DNA of 64,000 bases from Ectobius pallidus (GCA_964059195.1 CAXKWD010000006.1:68775073-68839072), one strand, 5' to 3'; positions 22,620 to 34,460 are shown, counted from the stretch's first letter. Made by a program: numbers and translations. Notes: a model not told the origin generated them from the letters alone.

Positions 22620-23699
22620 ATCATGAGCTGCTATCTAATCCGCTGCTGTAGAAAGACCTGTTATCTCCTCCGCTGCTCTACCATGAGCTGCTACCTCCTC
22701 CGCTGCTGTACCATGAGCAGCTACCTCCTCCGCTGCTCTACGATGAGCTGCTATCTCCTCCGCTACCCTTTCATGAGCTGATATATCCTACCCTTCTCTA
22801 TCATGAGCTACTACATCCTCCGCTGCTCTATCATGAGCTTCTACCTCCTGCACTGCTTTATCATGAGCTGCAATCTCCTCTGCTGCTTTATCACGAACTG
22901 CTATCTCCTCCGCTGCTCTTTCATGAGCTGCTATCTCCTCCGCTGCTCTATCATGAGCTGCTATCTCCTCCACTGCTGTACAATGAGCAATTATCTCCTC
23001 TGCTGCTTTACCATGAGGTGCTACCTCCTCCACTGCTCTACAATGAGCTCCTATCTTCGCCGCTGTTCTATCATGAGCTGGTACCTCCTCCGATGCTCTA
23101 TCAAGAGCTTCTACCTCCTCAATTGCTTTATCATGAGTTGTTATATCCTCCACTGCTCAATCATAAGCTGCTATCTCCTCCGCTGCTCTATCATGAGATG
23201 CTATCTCCTCCGCTGCTCTATTATGAGATGCTATCACCTCCGCTGCTGTACAATGAGCGATTATCTCCTCCGCTGCACTACCATGAGCTGCTATCTTCGC
23301 CACTGCTATATAATGAGCAGGTACCTCCTCCGCTGCTCTATCAAGAGCTGCTACCACCTCCGCTACTTTATCATGAGCTTCTATATCCTCCACTGCTCAT
23401 TCATGAGCCGCTATCTCCTCCGCTGCTCTATCATGAGCTTTTACCTCCTTCGCTGATTTATCATGAGCTGCTATCTCCTCTGCTGCTTTATCATGAGCTG
23501 CTATCTCCTGCTCTGCTCTATCATGAGCTGCTATCTCCTTCGCTACTCTATCATGAGCTGCTATCTCCTCCGCTGCTGTAGAATGAGCTATTATTCCTCC
23601 GATGCTCTACCATGAGCAACTACTTCCTCCGCTGCTCTACCATGAGCTGCTACCTCCACTGCTGCTCTATCATGAGCTTCTACATCCTCCGCTGCTTTG

Positions 23700-26480
23700 T
23701 CATGAGCTGCTATCTCCTCCGCTGCTCTATCATGAGCTGCTATCTCCTACGCTGCTGTAGAATGAGCTGTTATATCCTTAGCTGCTCTACCATGAGCTAC
23801 TACCTCCTCTGCTGCTCTACCTAGAGCTGCTATCTTCGCCACTGCTCTATCATTAGCTTATACTTCCTCCGCTTCTCTATCAAGAGCTGCTAACACCTCC
23901 GCTGCTTTATCATGAGCTGCTATCTCCTCCACTTCTCTACCATGAGCTGTTATCTCCTACGCTGTTACCTACTTTGGTTCTATCTCTTCCGCTGCTCTAA
24001 CATGAGCTGCTTTCTCCTTCACTCCTCTACCACGAAATGCCATCTCCAGTCCTCTCCCATGAGCTGCTATCTCCTTCGCTGTTACCTACTCCGCTGCTAT
24101 CTCCACCGCTGCTCTTCCATGGGCTGCTATCTCCTCCGCTGCTCTACCATGAGCTGCTATCACCTCCGCTTCTGTATCATGAGCTGTTATCTCTTCCACT
24201 GCTCTATCATGACCTGTTGTCTCCTCCAATGCTCTATCATGAGCTGCTATCATCTTCGCTGGTCTATCATGAGCTGCTATCTCCTCCGCTGCTCTACCAT
24301 GAGCTACTACCACCTCCGCTGCTCTACCATGAGCTGTTACCTCCACCGCTGTTCTATTATGATCTGCTACTTCCTCCGCTTATTTATCATGAGATGCTAC
24401 CTCCTCCGCTGCTCTATCATAAGCTGCTATCTCCTCCGCTGGTCGATCATGAGCTGCTATCTCCTCCGCTGCTGTAGAATGAGCTGTTATCTCCTCCGCT
24501 GCTCTACCATGAGCTGCTATCTCCTCCGCTGCTTTACGATGAGCTGCTATCTCCTCCTCTGCTCTACCATGAGCTGCTATCTTCGCCGCTGCTCTATCAA
24601 GAGCTGCCACCTCCTACGCTGCATATCATGAATTGCAATATCCTCCACTGCTCAATCATGAGCTGCTATCTCATCCGCTGCTCTATCAGGAGCTGCTACC
24701 TCCTTCGCTGCTCTATAATTAGCTGCTACCTCCTCCGCTGTTTTATCACGTACAGCTATCTCCTCCGATGCTCTATCATGAGCTGCTTTCTCTTCCGCTG
24801 CTCTATCATGAGATGCTATCTCCTCCGCTGCTGTACAATGAGCAATTGTATCCTCCGCTGCTCTACCATAAGCTGCTACCTTCGCCACTGCTCTATATTG
24901 AGCTGGTACCTCCTCCGCTTCTCTATCAAGAGCTGCTACCTCCTACGCTACTTTATCATGAGCTGCTATATCGTCCACTGCTCAATCATGATATGCTAAC
25001 TCCTCCGCTGCTCTATCATGAGCTGCTACTTCCTCCGCATCTCTATCAAGAGCTGCTATCTCATCCGCTGCTCTATCATGAGCTTTTACTTCCTCCGCTG
25101 CTTTATCATGAGCCGCTATCTCCTCCACTGCTCTATCATGAGCTGCTATCTCCTCCGCTGCTGTAGAATGAGCTGTTATTTCCTCCGCTGCTCTACCATG
25201 AGCTACTACTTCCTCCGCGGCACTACCATGAGCTGCTACCTCCTCCGCTGCTCTATCATGAGCTGCTACCTCCTCCGCTGCTTCATCATGATCTGCTATC
25301 TCCTCCGCTGCTCTATCATGAGCTGCTTTCTCCTCGGCTGCTCTATCATGAGATGCTATCTCCTCCGCTGCTCTATCATGAGATGCTATCTCCTCCGCTG
25401 CTGTACAATGAGCAATTGTCTCCTCCGCTGCTCTACCGTGAGCTACTCCCTCCTCTGCTGCTCTACCTAGGGCTGCAATCTTCGCCGCTGCTCTATCATG
25501 AGCTGCTACCTCCTCAGCTGCTCTATCAAGAGCTGCTAACACCTCCGCTGCTTTATCATGAGCTGCTATCTTTTCCACTTCCCTACCATGAGCTGCTATC
25601 TCCTACGCTGTTACCTACTTCGCTGCTATCTCTTCCGCTGCTCTAACAGGAGCTGCTTTCTCTTTCACTCCTGTACCATGAAATGCTATCTCCACTCCTC
25701 TCCCATGAGCTGCTATCTCCTTCGCTGTTACTTACTCCGCTGCTATCTCGTCCACTGCTCTTCCATGGGCTGCTGTCCCCTCCGCTGCTCGATCATGAGC
25801 TGCTATCTCCTCCGCTGCAGTAGAAGGAGTTTTTATCTCCTCCGCTGCCCTACCATGAGCTGCTACCTCCTCCGCTGCTCTATTATGAGCTGCTACCTCC
25901 TCCGCTGCCTTATCATGAGCTGCTATCTCCTCCGCTGCTCTATCATGAGCTGCTATCTCCTCCGCTTCTGTAGTATGAGCTGTTATATCCTCCGCTGCTC
26001 TAACGTGAGCTACTACCTCCTCCGCTGCTCTACCATGAGCAGCAATCTTCGCCGCTGCTCTATCATGAGCTGCTACCTCCTCAGCTGCTCTATCAAGAGC
26101 TGCTAACACCTCCGCTGCTTTATCTTGAGCTGCTATCTTTTCCACTTCCCTACCATGAGCTGCTATCTCCTACGCTGTTACCTACTTCGCTGCTATCTCT
26201 TCCGCTGCTCTAACAGGAGCTGCTTTCTCTTTCACTCCTGTACCATGAAATGCTATCTCCACTCCTCTCCCATGAGCTGCTATCTCCTTCGCTGTTACCT
26301 ACTCCGCTGCTATCTCCTCCACTGCTCTTCCATGGGCTGCTATCTCCTCCGCTGCTCGATCATGAGCTGCTATCTCCTCCGCTGCAGTAGAAGGAGTTTT
26401 TATCTCCTCCGCTGCTCTACCATGAGCTGCTACCTCCTCCGCTGCTCTATTATGAGCTGCTACCTCCTCCGCTGCTTTAT
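23700..26480. repeat. Higher-order duplication, copy 1 (2.78 kb)
   Basis: The order of variant 30-bp units here is repeated at 26480-29230 with a constant offset of 2780 bp until about 25930. Beyond that the offset is 2750 bp, because copy 2 lacks one 30-bp unit. About ten single-base differences were seen by eye over 2.78 kb, for example 24216 versus 26996 and 25539 versus 28319. Confidence 0.9.
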
Positions 26481-29230
26481 CATGAGCTGCTATCTCCTCC
26501 GCTGCTCTATCATGAGCTGCTATCTCCTACGCTGCTGTAGAATGAGCTGTTATATCCTTAGCTGCTCTACCATGAGCTACTACCTCCTCTGCTGCTCTAC
26601 CTAGAGCTGCTATCTTCGCCACTGCTCTATCATTAGCTTATACTTCCTCCGCTTCTCTATCAAGAGCTGCTAACACCTCCGCTGCTTTATTATGAGCTGC
26701 TATCTCCTCCACTTCTCTACCATGAGCTGTTATCTCCTACGCTGTTACCTACTTTGGTTCTATCTCTTCCGCTGCTCTAACATGAGCTGCTTTCTCCTTC
26801 ACTCCTCTACCACGAAATGCCATCTCCAGTCCTCTCCCATGAGCTGCTATCTCCTTCGCTGTTACCTACTCCGCTGCTATCTCCACCGCTGCTCTTCCAT
26901 GGGCTGCTATCTCCTCCGCTGCTCTACCATGAGCTGCTATCACCTCCGCTTCTGTATCATGAGCTGTTATCTCTTCCACTGCTCTATCATGACCTGCTGT
27001 CTCCTCCAATGCTCTATCATGAGCTGCTATCATCTTCGCTGGTCTATCATGAGCTGCTATCTCCTCCGCTGCTCTACCATGAGCTACTACCACCTCCGCT
27101 GCTCTACCATGAGCTGTTACCTCCTCCGCTGTTCTATTATGATCTGCTACTTCCTCCGCTGATTTATCATGAGATGCTACCTCCTCCGCTGCTCTATCAT
27201 AAGCTGCTATCTCCTCCGCTGGTCGATCATGAGCTGCTATCTCCTCCGCTGCTGTAGAATGAGCTGTTATCTCCTCCGCTGCTCTACCATGAGCTGCTAT
27301 CTCCTCCGCTGCTTTACGATGAGCTGCTATCTCCTCCTCTGCTCTACCATGAGCTGCTATCTTCGCCGCTGCTCTATCAAGAGCTGCCACCTCCTACGCT
27401 GCATATCATGAATTGCAATATCCTCCACTGCTCAATCATGAGCTGCTATCTCATCCGCTACTCTATCAGGAGCTGCTACCTCCTTCGCTGCTCTATAATT
27501 AGCTGCTACCTCCTCCGCTGTTTTATCACGTACAGCTATCTCCTCCGATGCTCTATCATGAGCTGCTTTCTCTTCCGCTGCTCTATCATGAGATGCTATC
27601 TCCTCCGCTGCTGTACAATGAGCAATTGTATCCTCCGCTGCTCTACCATGAGCTGCTACCTTCGCCACTGCTCTATAATGAGCTGGTACCTCCTCCGCTT
27701 CTCTATCAAGAGCTGCTACCTCCTACGCTACTTTATCATGAGCTGCTATATCGTCCACTGCTCAATCATGATATGCTAACTCCTCCGCTGCTCTATCATG
27801 AGCTGCTACTTCCTCCGCATCTCTATCAAGAGCTGCTATCTCATCCGCTGCTCTATCATGAGCTTTTACTTCCTCCGCTGCTTTATCATGAGCCGCTATC
27901 TCCTCCACTGCTCTATCATGAGCTGCTATCTCCTCCGCTGCTGTAGAATGAGCTGTTATTTCCTCCGCTGCTCTACCATGAGCTACTACTTCCTCCGCGG
28001 CACTACCATGAGCTGCTACCTCCTCCGCTGCTCTATCATGAGCTGCTACCTCCTCCGCTGCTTCATCATGATCTGCTATCTCCTCCGCTGCTCTATCATG
28101 AGCTGCTTTCTCCTCGGCTGCTCTATCATGAGATGCTATCTCCTCCGCTGCTCTATCATGAGATGCTATCTCCTCCGCTGCTGTACAATGAGCAATTGTC
28201 TCCTCCGCTGCTCTACCGTGAGCTACTCCCTCCTCTGCTGCTCTACCTAGGGCTGCAATCTTCGCCGCTGCTCTATCATGAGCTGCTACCTCCTCAGCTG
28301 CTCTATCAAGAGCTGCTAAAACCTCCGCTGCTTTATCATGAGCTGCTATCTTTTCCACTTCCCTACCATGAGCTGCTATCTCCTACGCTGTTACCTACTT
28401 CGCTGCTATCTCTTCCGCTGCTCTAACAGGAGCTGCTTTCTCTTTCACTCCTGTACCATGAAATGCTATCTCCACTCCTCTCCCATGAGCTGCTATCTCC
28501 TTCGCTGTTACTTACTCCGCTGCTATCTCGTCCACTGCTCTTCCATGGGCTGCTGTCCCCTCCGCTGCTCGATCATGAGCTGCTATTTCCTCCGCTGCAG
28601 TAGAAGGAGTTTTTATCTCCTCCGCTGCCCTACCATGAGCTGCTACCTCCTCCGCTGCTCTATTATGAGCTGCTACCTCCTCCGCTGCCTTATCATGAGC
28701 TGCTATCTCCTCCGCTTCTGTAGTATGAGCTGTTATATCCTCCGCTGCTCTAACGTGAGCTACTACCTCCTCCGCTGCTCTACCATGAGCAGCAATCTTC
28801 GCCGCTGCTCTATCATGAGCTGCTACCTCCTCAGCTGCTCTATCAAGAGCTGCTAACACCTCCGCTGCTTTATCATGAGCTGCTATCTTTTCCACTTCCC
28901 TACCATGAGCTGCTATCTCCTACGCTGTTACCTACTTCGCTGCTATCTCTTCCGCTGCTCTAACAGGAGCTGCTTTCTCTTTCACTCCTGTACCATGAAA
29001 TGCTATCTCCACTCCTCTCCCATGAGCTGCTATCTCCTTCGCTGTTACCTACTCCGCTGCTATCTCCTCCACTGCTCTTCCATGGGCTGCTATCTCCTCC
29101 GCTGCTCGATCATGAGCTGCTATCTCCTCCGCTGCAGTAGAAGGAGTTTTTATCTCCTCCGCTGCTCTACCATGAGCTGCTACCTCCTCCGCTGCTCTAT
29201 TATGAGCTGCTACCTCCTCCGCTGCTTTAT
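26481..29230. repeat. Higher-order duplication, copy 2
   Basis: Near-identical to 23700-26480, with one 30-bp unit deleted around 28700. It is a recent tandem duplication by unequal exchange or an assembly duplication. Both copies contain a nested duplication of about 0.55 kb (25558 versus 26125, and 28338 versus 28875). Confidence 0.9.
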
Positions 29231-30135
29231 CATGAGCTGCTATCTCCTCCGCTGCTCTATCATGAGCTGCTATCTCCTCCGCTTCTGTAGTATGAGCTGT
29301 TATATCCTCCGCTGCTCTAACGTGAGCTACTACCTCCTCCGTTGCTCTACCATGAGCTGCTATCTTCGCCGCTGCTCTTTCATGAGCTGCTAACACCTCC
29401 GCTGCACTATCAAGTGCTGCTACCTTCTCCGCTGCTTTATAATGAGCTGCTATCTCCTCCACTTCTCTACCATGAGCTGCTATCTCCTCCACTTCTCTAC
29501 CATGAGCTGCTATCTCCTACGGTGTTACCTACTCCGCTGCTATCTCTTCCGCTGCTCTACCATTAGCTGCTATCACCTCCGCTTCTCTATCATGAGCTGT
29601 TATCTCTTCCACTGCTCTATCATGAGCTGCTGTCTTCTCCGCTGCTCTATCATGAGCTGCTTTCTTCTTCGCTGGTCTACCTTAAGCTGCTATCTCCTTC
29701 ACTCCTCTACTATGAGTTGCTATCTCCTCCGCTCTTACCTCCTCCGCTGATCCATTATGAACTACTATCTCCTCCGCTACTCTATCATGATCTGCTATCA
29801 CCTCCGCTGCTCTACCATGGGGTGCTATCTCCTCTGCTGCTCTACCATGAGCTTCTATCACCTCCGCTTCTCTATCATGAGTTGTTATTTCTGCCACTTC
29901 TCTATCATGAGCTGCTGTCTCCTCCGCTGCTCTATCATGAGCTGCTATCTTCTTCGCTGGTCTACCATATGCTGATATCTCCTCCATTCCTCTACCATGA
30001 GATGCTATCTGCTCCGCTGTTACCTCCTCCGCTTCTCTGTTATGAGTTGCTATCTCCTCCGCTGCTCTATTATGAGTTGCTTTCTCCTCCGCTGCTCTAT
30101 CATGATCTGCTATCTCCTCCGCTGCTCTATCCTAA

Positions 30136-30640
30136 TCTGCTGACTCATCTCATCTGCGTCTTTCTCCTGTGCCATCACCTCCGCCGCTCCTCTGCCGTCT
30201 CCTAAGCTGACTACCCGGCCGTCCCCTTTGCCGAGTCCTCTGCCGAATTCTCGACCTTCCCAATACTGACTCCTTGGCTTTTTTTTAGACCATCTCCTAT
30301 GCCGACTCCCAGGCCAATTCCTCGACCGTCGCCTATACCTTGTCCTCTGCCGAATCTGCTGTCTCCTCTCGAGACTCTGCCGTCTCCTCTGCTGTTTCCT
30401 CTCCCGAATCTGCTTCCTCATCTCCCGACTCTGTTGTCTCCTCTGCTGTCTTCTCTGCCGCGCTATCCTAGTATCCTGGAACCTCGGCAGCGCTATCCTA
30501 TACTGCTCTCTCCTCTTCTGGTCTGTAACAAACTGTTGTCTCCCCTCCTGATGACTTCTACACCTCTCTACCCCGAGCCGATCTCTCCTTTCTCGCGCTA
30601 TCCTACGTCGTTCCATCCAAGGCAGCTCCATCCAAAGCTC
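30136..30640. repeat. Degenerate pyrimidine-rich flank of the minisatellite
   Basis: The regular 30-bp phase is lost and the sequence turns into loosely 15-bp-spaced words such as CTGCCGTCTCCTCTG and CTGTTTCCTCTCCCG. It looks like an older, decayed edge of the array. The Arg/Gln-rich minus-strand ORF (30110-30631, 173 codons) and the Pro/Leu-rich plus-strand ORF (30299-30646) both result from this biased composition. They are not annotated as genes, although a coding origin of the minus frame cannot be excluded. Confidence 0.7.
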
Positions 30641-30700
30641 ACATAACCTCTCTGGTTTTATACGGATCTGAAATTTGGGTTATGTAAAACAATCATATTA
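30641..30700 (+). pseudogene. Short LINE reverse transcriptase scrap at the array edge
   Basis: The frame reads AHITSLVLYGSEIWVM and then a stop. 'LYGsEiW' is the conserved block just after the RT thumb in many LINEs, and the intact LINE in this window has LYGSELWG at the same place. Only about 16 residues are recognisable; decayed traces may run a little further. Confidence 0.45.
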
Positions 30701-31813
30701 TGAATAATGCTCTGTAGACGCGAAACTACATTCTGTTTTCAACAATTCAGTACAAAACAGAGAAAAATTTGCAGACAATAACGAGATGAATGAAAAGGGA
30801 ATATAGGACACATTTTGTGATGAAATTTAACTTCTATATAGTCTAACACTGAATAATCATGTAGACATGGGTGGGCAGAACTTGTAGCTCGAAGAGCAGT
30901 TTCGTGCAAGTTATTGAGGACCTAGACACAGAGGGGAGGCCCGCCCCAGGGAGATCGGAAAGAAACAAATAGCTTAAGGAGAAGAAACTAGGACGATGAA
31001 GATATTATTTTTTGTTGAAAGTTTTTATTGTTCTACCGAAGGAATAAGCTGTCAAAATCTACATCCCATGTTTTAGGCTAAAGCCATGCTTTGCATACTT
31101 GATACATAAATAGCTATTCAGCTCTTCTTAGAATTCTTGAAACTCTGTAAATGAGCCTATATAATATTTATAATTGAGTAAAATGGTATCATATTTCTCA
31201 ATACTAGCAAATAATGTGCTAGCAATAAATCTGTGATATGTGACTTAGTTTCAGGTGAGTGACATTGACGGTGGAATATGTTGTTGAGATTAACCCAAAT
31301 AAACCGTTCAGAAATGTATTAAAACGAACTCTTCTTAAGTAGGCCTACTCATATCAAGTATTAAGAAAACTCTCCAGGGTATTGACTCTCAGAAATATAT
31401 ACTCCCTTAGTTTAATTCAATGATAACTGAAGATATATAATATCTCTGCAATATGAAGGAAAGTCAATTTACCTTGGTTATGTTGCGCGCCTAAATAAAA
31501 TAAAATGCATATACACTTACCTTGAACACTCATAATTATATTGTATAGTCAATTGCGTAAAGGCAAATTTATGCATGCATGTAGAGTTTTCTGTAGTATC
31601 ATTAATATAAGACGTGAACAAAGTTTCAAATTTTTTACTTATCTTGTCTTGGCATAGAGTCCTTCAAAAATAGTTCTAAACTGATTAACTTACTTATGCA
31701 TAAATAATAACATAATATAAACACTGAAGAACATTTATTTTAAAGAAATGATTCTTCTCTCTTATAAGAACTTCTAGTAAAACAGTGAATTTCATCACTG
31801 TCATTCCGTGAAC
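30701..31813. other. AT-rich non-coding stretch
   Basis: No gene. The words at 31093-31114 (ATACTTGATACATAAATAGC) also end the insertion at 59263-60132, so a fragment of that element is probably present around 31040-31120. Confidence 0.45.
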
Positions 31814-31827
31814 ACTAGCCTCCATAA

Positions 31828-31985
31828 CTAACTAACTCCGTGGCGCTAACATCCCAGAAGGGACAAGGCCTACCACCCGACCACTGCGTCATCTACCATA
31901 GTCAGACGGCAGGATTGGGGGCATGTGGTCAGCATGCCGACACCCACGGCCGTTAATGGTGGTTTCCATGACCGGAGTCGCTACT
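31828..31985 (-). mobile_element. Short SINE-like retroelement with 14-bp TSD
   Basis: The insert is bounded by exact copies of ACTAGCCTCCATAA at 31814-31827 and 31986-31999. On the minus strand it ends in a GTTA-repeat tail (CTAACTAACTAA on the plus strand, just right of the left TSD). A long TSD plus a simple tail shows target-primed insertion. The body is GC-richer than its surroundings. It has no clear A or B box, so it is a 5'-truncated SINE or a short LINE 3' end of a family not otherwise seen here. Confidence 0.85.
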
Positions 31986-31999
31986 ACTAGCCTCCATAA

Positions 32000-33639
32000 G
32001 AAAACATATTTTATTTTTATTGAATATCCAAAACTGGATTAAAACCTATTTCACCCGAAGGTATATTAGGGTTAGAGATAATGAAAAAATGAGTTCTTGA
32101 ATGATTTTAAGAAATACGAATTCTCATTGGAGGTCTTCGGAAAAAGGGATTAAAACAAAGATATGCCTATTATTATTTAAGAGCAAATATACGGTAATTA
32201 TACAATAATTGAAAGGTTTAATAATAGTTATTTATGAAACAAGTGGCGAAAACGAGATTTTCTATGTTCGCGAAACGAGCACGTAAGGGCGTGTGTAGGA
32301 ATCCTATGAGCAAGCTATAGCCATTTTACCATGTGTATCATACTATATTTTTTAGTCATCCGTTAATATTTGTGAAATACTAATTTTATTGCGTGCCGTG
32401 CAGCAATGTTGGGTCCTTCCAGCCGTCCTGCCACGTAGTATGCACTTGCGCAGACAGAGGCTATTGATTTTCTGTTGCATGGCTGCCAACATATCATGGG
32501 ATGGAGTGGACAACGCTTTTCAGCCACCAAGTGACTAGTTTTGCGACAACCGTATTCCATATTTAAAAATGCGTAATGAATTTCAACATTATCAATTTTT
32601 ATCAAACTGAGTATTTTTTAATATTCATATGCAAATATTTTTAATTCAGTAAGAATTATCGGTGATAATACTGCCATATTTGGTATAACCATATTTGGTT
32701 ATTATTGATAAATTTCATCTTGATGGTTTTGAGGGAGAATTTTACAAAGTATAAGATTTAATTTTTCGTCTTATACCCTCAAAACATATAATATGATGCC
32801 ATAAATATAGAGTGATGTGGACAACCTTTTACAATGAAGATAAATATTTATAAGCTTGCTATTATTGTGTAATATTTAAGTGGAAAGGCTGTTGACATAT
32901 TCTAAAGGGCAGCGAATTTATATGGTCTATGTTACTTCAATTAATTAGATTAAAACTGTTAGACAAAAATTTTAAAATGATAAAAAGTAGTTTTTACATA
33001 TACAATTATATATTATATAAAATGATGAAAAATGATTATAAGAATATATATACATTAAGAGAACACATATGACTTATAAACAAATAAAAGTTGTCCTATA
33101 ATAGTAGACTAAAATGTACTTGCAAGTAGTGTACTTGCGCGTTGTCTATATTAAAAGTAAAACATTTATGTTTATATACAATTAAATGTTGTCTTGGAGT
33201 TATAGCCTAAAAATAATCTTACAAGCAGTATGCTTGCTCGTGGTTATGTGACTATGTATATCATATGTATGTTAATTCACTATGGAATGTCTATATATAT
33301 CATAACCACTGGTCGCTATGTGTTTTGCTAATTTATACTTCGTGCTTATTGTATTTTTATAATGCTGGTAAGGATGTCCACATTGTACATTTCGGTATAG
33401 TTTTCTTGGCGAAAGATAAGAGTAAGTCGCCCCTATGCTCCGAACAATGCGTTGCTATTGGCGACCACATGCTTGTTATCTCGGCACTCCCGATCGTCCC
33501 TTCTCTCCAAACTCCCGATCGTACCAAATACCAGCTACCAACCGTTGCACCAAAATGACAACCCTCTAGCTCACTCGGCACTCCCGATCAGACCACAATC
33601 ACCTCTTCACATAGTCTAAATAATGCATTACACTATCCA
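32000..33639. other. AT-rich non-coding stretch
   Basis: Nothing recognisable except a weakly repeated CTCCCGATCGT/CTCCCGATCAG word at 33480-33595. The 97-codon ORF at 33265-33558 has no motif. Confidence 0.4.
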
Positions 33640-33900
33640 CATAGTTAAGTGCGCGAGCGGAGGCGGCAGCGGAGGCGAAGCTCCCTTGCATTTTCGAATA
33701 ATGTACGATACACTGTTTGTATGTTTCGAAAATGTGGCATATTATATCTTCCAGACGTTAGTAAGCCTGTCAACCTTTGTTTACCGGTATGACGTCACAC
33801 TACCAACGTCCAATCACGAGTTTCCACGTAATATGAGGACAGAAGAAGTGGTATAAAAGAAAGTGCATTAGTACTGCCCTTGTAGGCCGTTTCCAGTGGT
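33640..33900 (+). promoter_or_regulatory. Candidate RNA polymerase II promoter (GC boxes, CRE, CCAAT, TATA)
   Basis: A GC-rich tract with repeated GGAGGCGG-like words (33655-33680) is followed by a perfect CRE, TGACGTCA (33790-33797), a CCAAT box (33810-33814) and GTATAAAAG (33851-33859), all on the plus strand. Spacing of CRE, CCAAT and TATA over about 65 bp is promoter-like, and transcription would start near 33885. No convincing downstream coding exon was found; the 66-codon ORF at 33906-34106 has no motif. It may belong to a host gene or to a retroelement. The motifs are seen; activity is inferred. Confidence 0.4.
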
Positions 33901-34172
33901 TAACGTTGTTGACCACGGATCTTCACAGGTTCAATTTGGGAAGCATCAGTTCCAAGGAAGAACTACTTGATAGGACTAGCAATCTGGTCAGGAAACAATA
34001 TCGGACAAGACAGATTGCACATTGGCCACACGTCTCACCATCCTACTATGAGTTAATGAAGACGCAAGGTTGGACTTTACCTTCGAGGTTTGTTTTAGTT
34101 TACTGAAAAGCTATCATAGACCGGACCCTGAAATAAAAGCAACTTAGGCCGACAATCATGAAGTGAATTTAA

Positions 34173-34460
34173 GTTAATTGGTTCAGTAGGCCTATGCATA
34201 AAGGCAGTAATTCTCAAAATGTGACATGCGTAACGGTACATCTGAAGGTATTTGCAGGACTTCTAGGGCATACGGTAGTATTTTAAAAGAATAAGTTAAG
34301 TTAATGAATAATATAGTCTAATTGGTCCAGTAGGCCTATGCATAGAGGCAGTGCTTCTCAAAATGTGATATTCGTAACGATACCCTTGGAGATAAATTAC
34401 TTGCAGGACTTTTAAGGGATTACAGTAGTATTTTCTAGGTTACGGTAGTATTTTATGTAG
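34173..34460. repeat. Tandem dimer, period about 143 bp
   Basis: Two diverged copies share AATTGGT(T/C)CAGTAGGCC, TATGCATA(A/G)AGGCAGT, CTCAAAATGTGA and ACGGTAGTATTTTA in the same order. No coding content. Confidence 0.85.

Larger units (their letters stand above)
22620..30135. repeat. 30-bp minisatellite, right block
   Basis: About 250 units of the same 30-bp repeat, diverged at single positions. Most units keep ATGAG, CTCC and GCTGCT. Three of six frames are free of stops in the consensus unit: two on the plus strand and the AAHDRAAEEI frame on the minus strand. Open frames of 100-239 codons therefore appear everywhere by construction. The irregular GCTGTTACCTACT module occurs at about 23957, 25607, 26167, 26737, 28387 and 28917, defining higher-order periods of about 567 and 1650 bp. 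I do not annotate any of the ORFs as genes. Confidence 0.96.

Noticed and set aside
22620..30135. CRISPR array
   Set aside because: Repeats are 30 bp but contiguous with no spacers, the units are diverged, no cas genes are present and the genome is eukaryotic.
17195..30205. Dozens of 70-239-codon ORFs on both strands in the minisatellite
   Set aside because: A 30-bp (ten-codon) unit keeps three frames open by construction, every frame is broken repeatedly, and the peptides are just the unit read through.
30110..30631. Arg/Gln-rich minus-strand protein gene
   Set aside because: Composition follows from the TCC/CTG-rich tract, the opposite strand is equally open, and it changes frame at the array edge.
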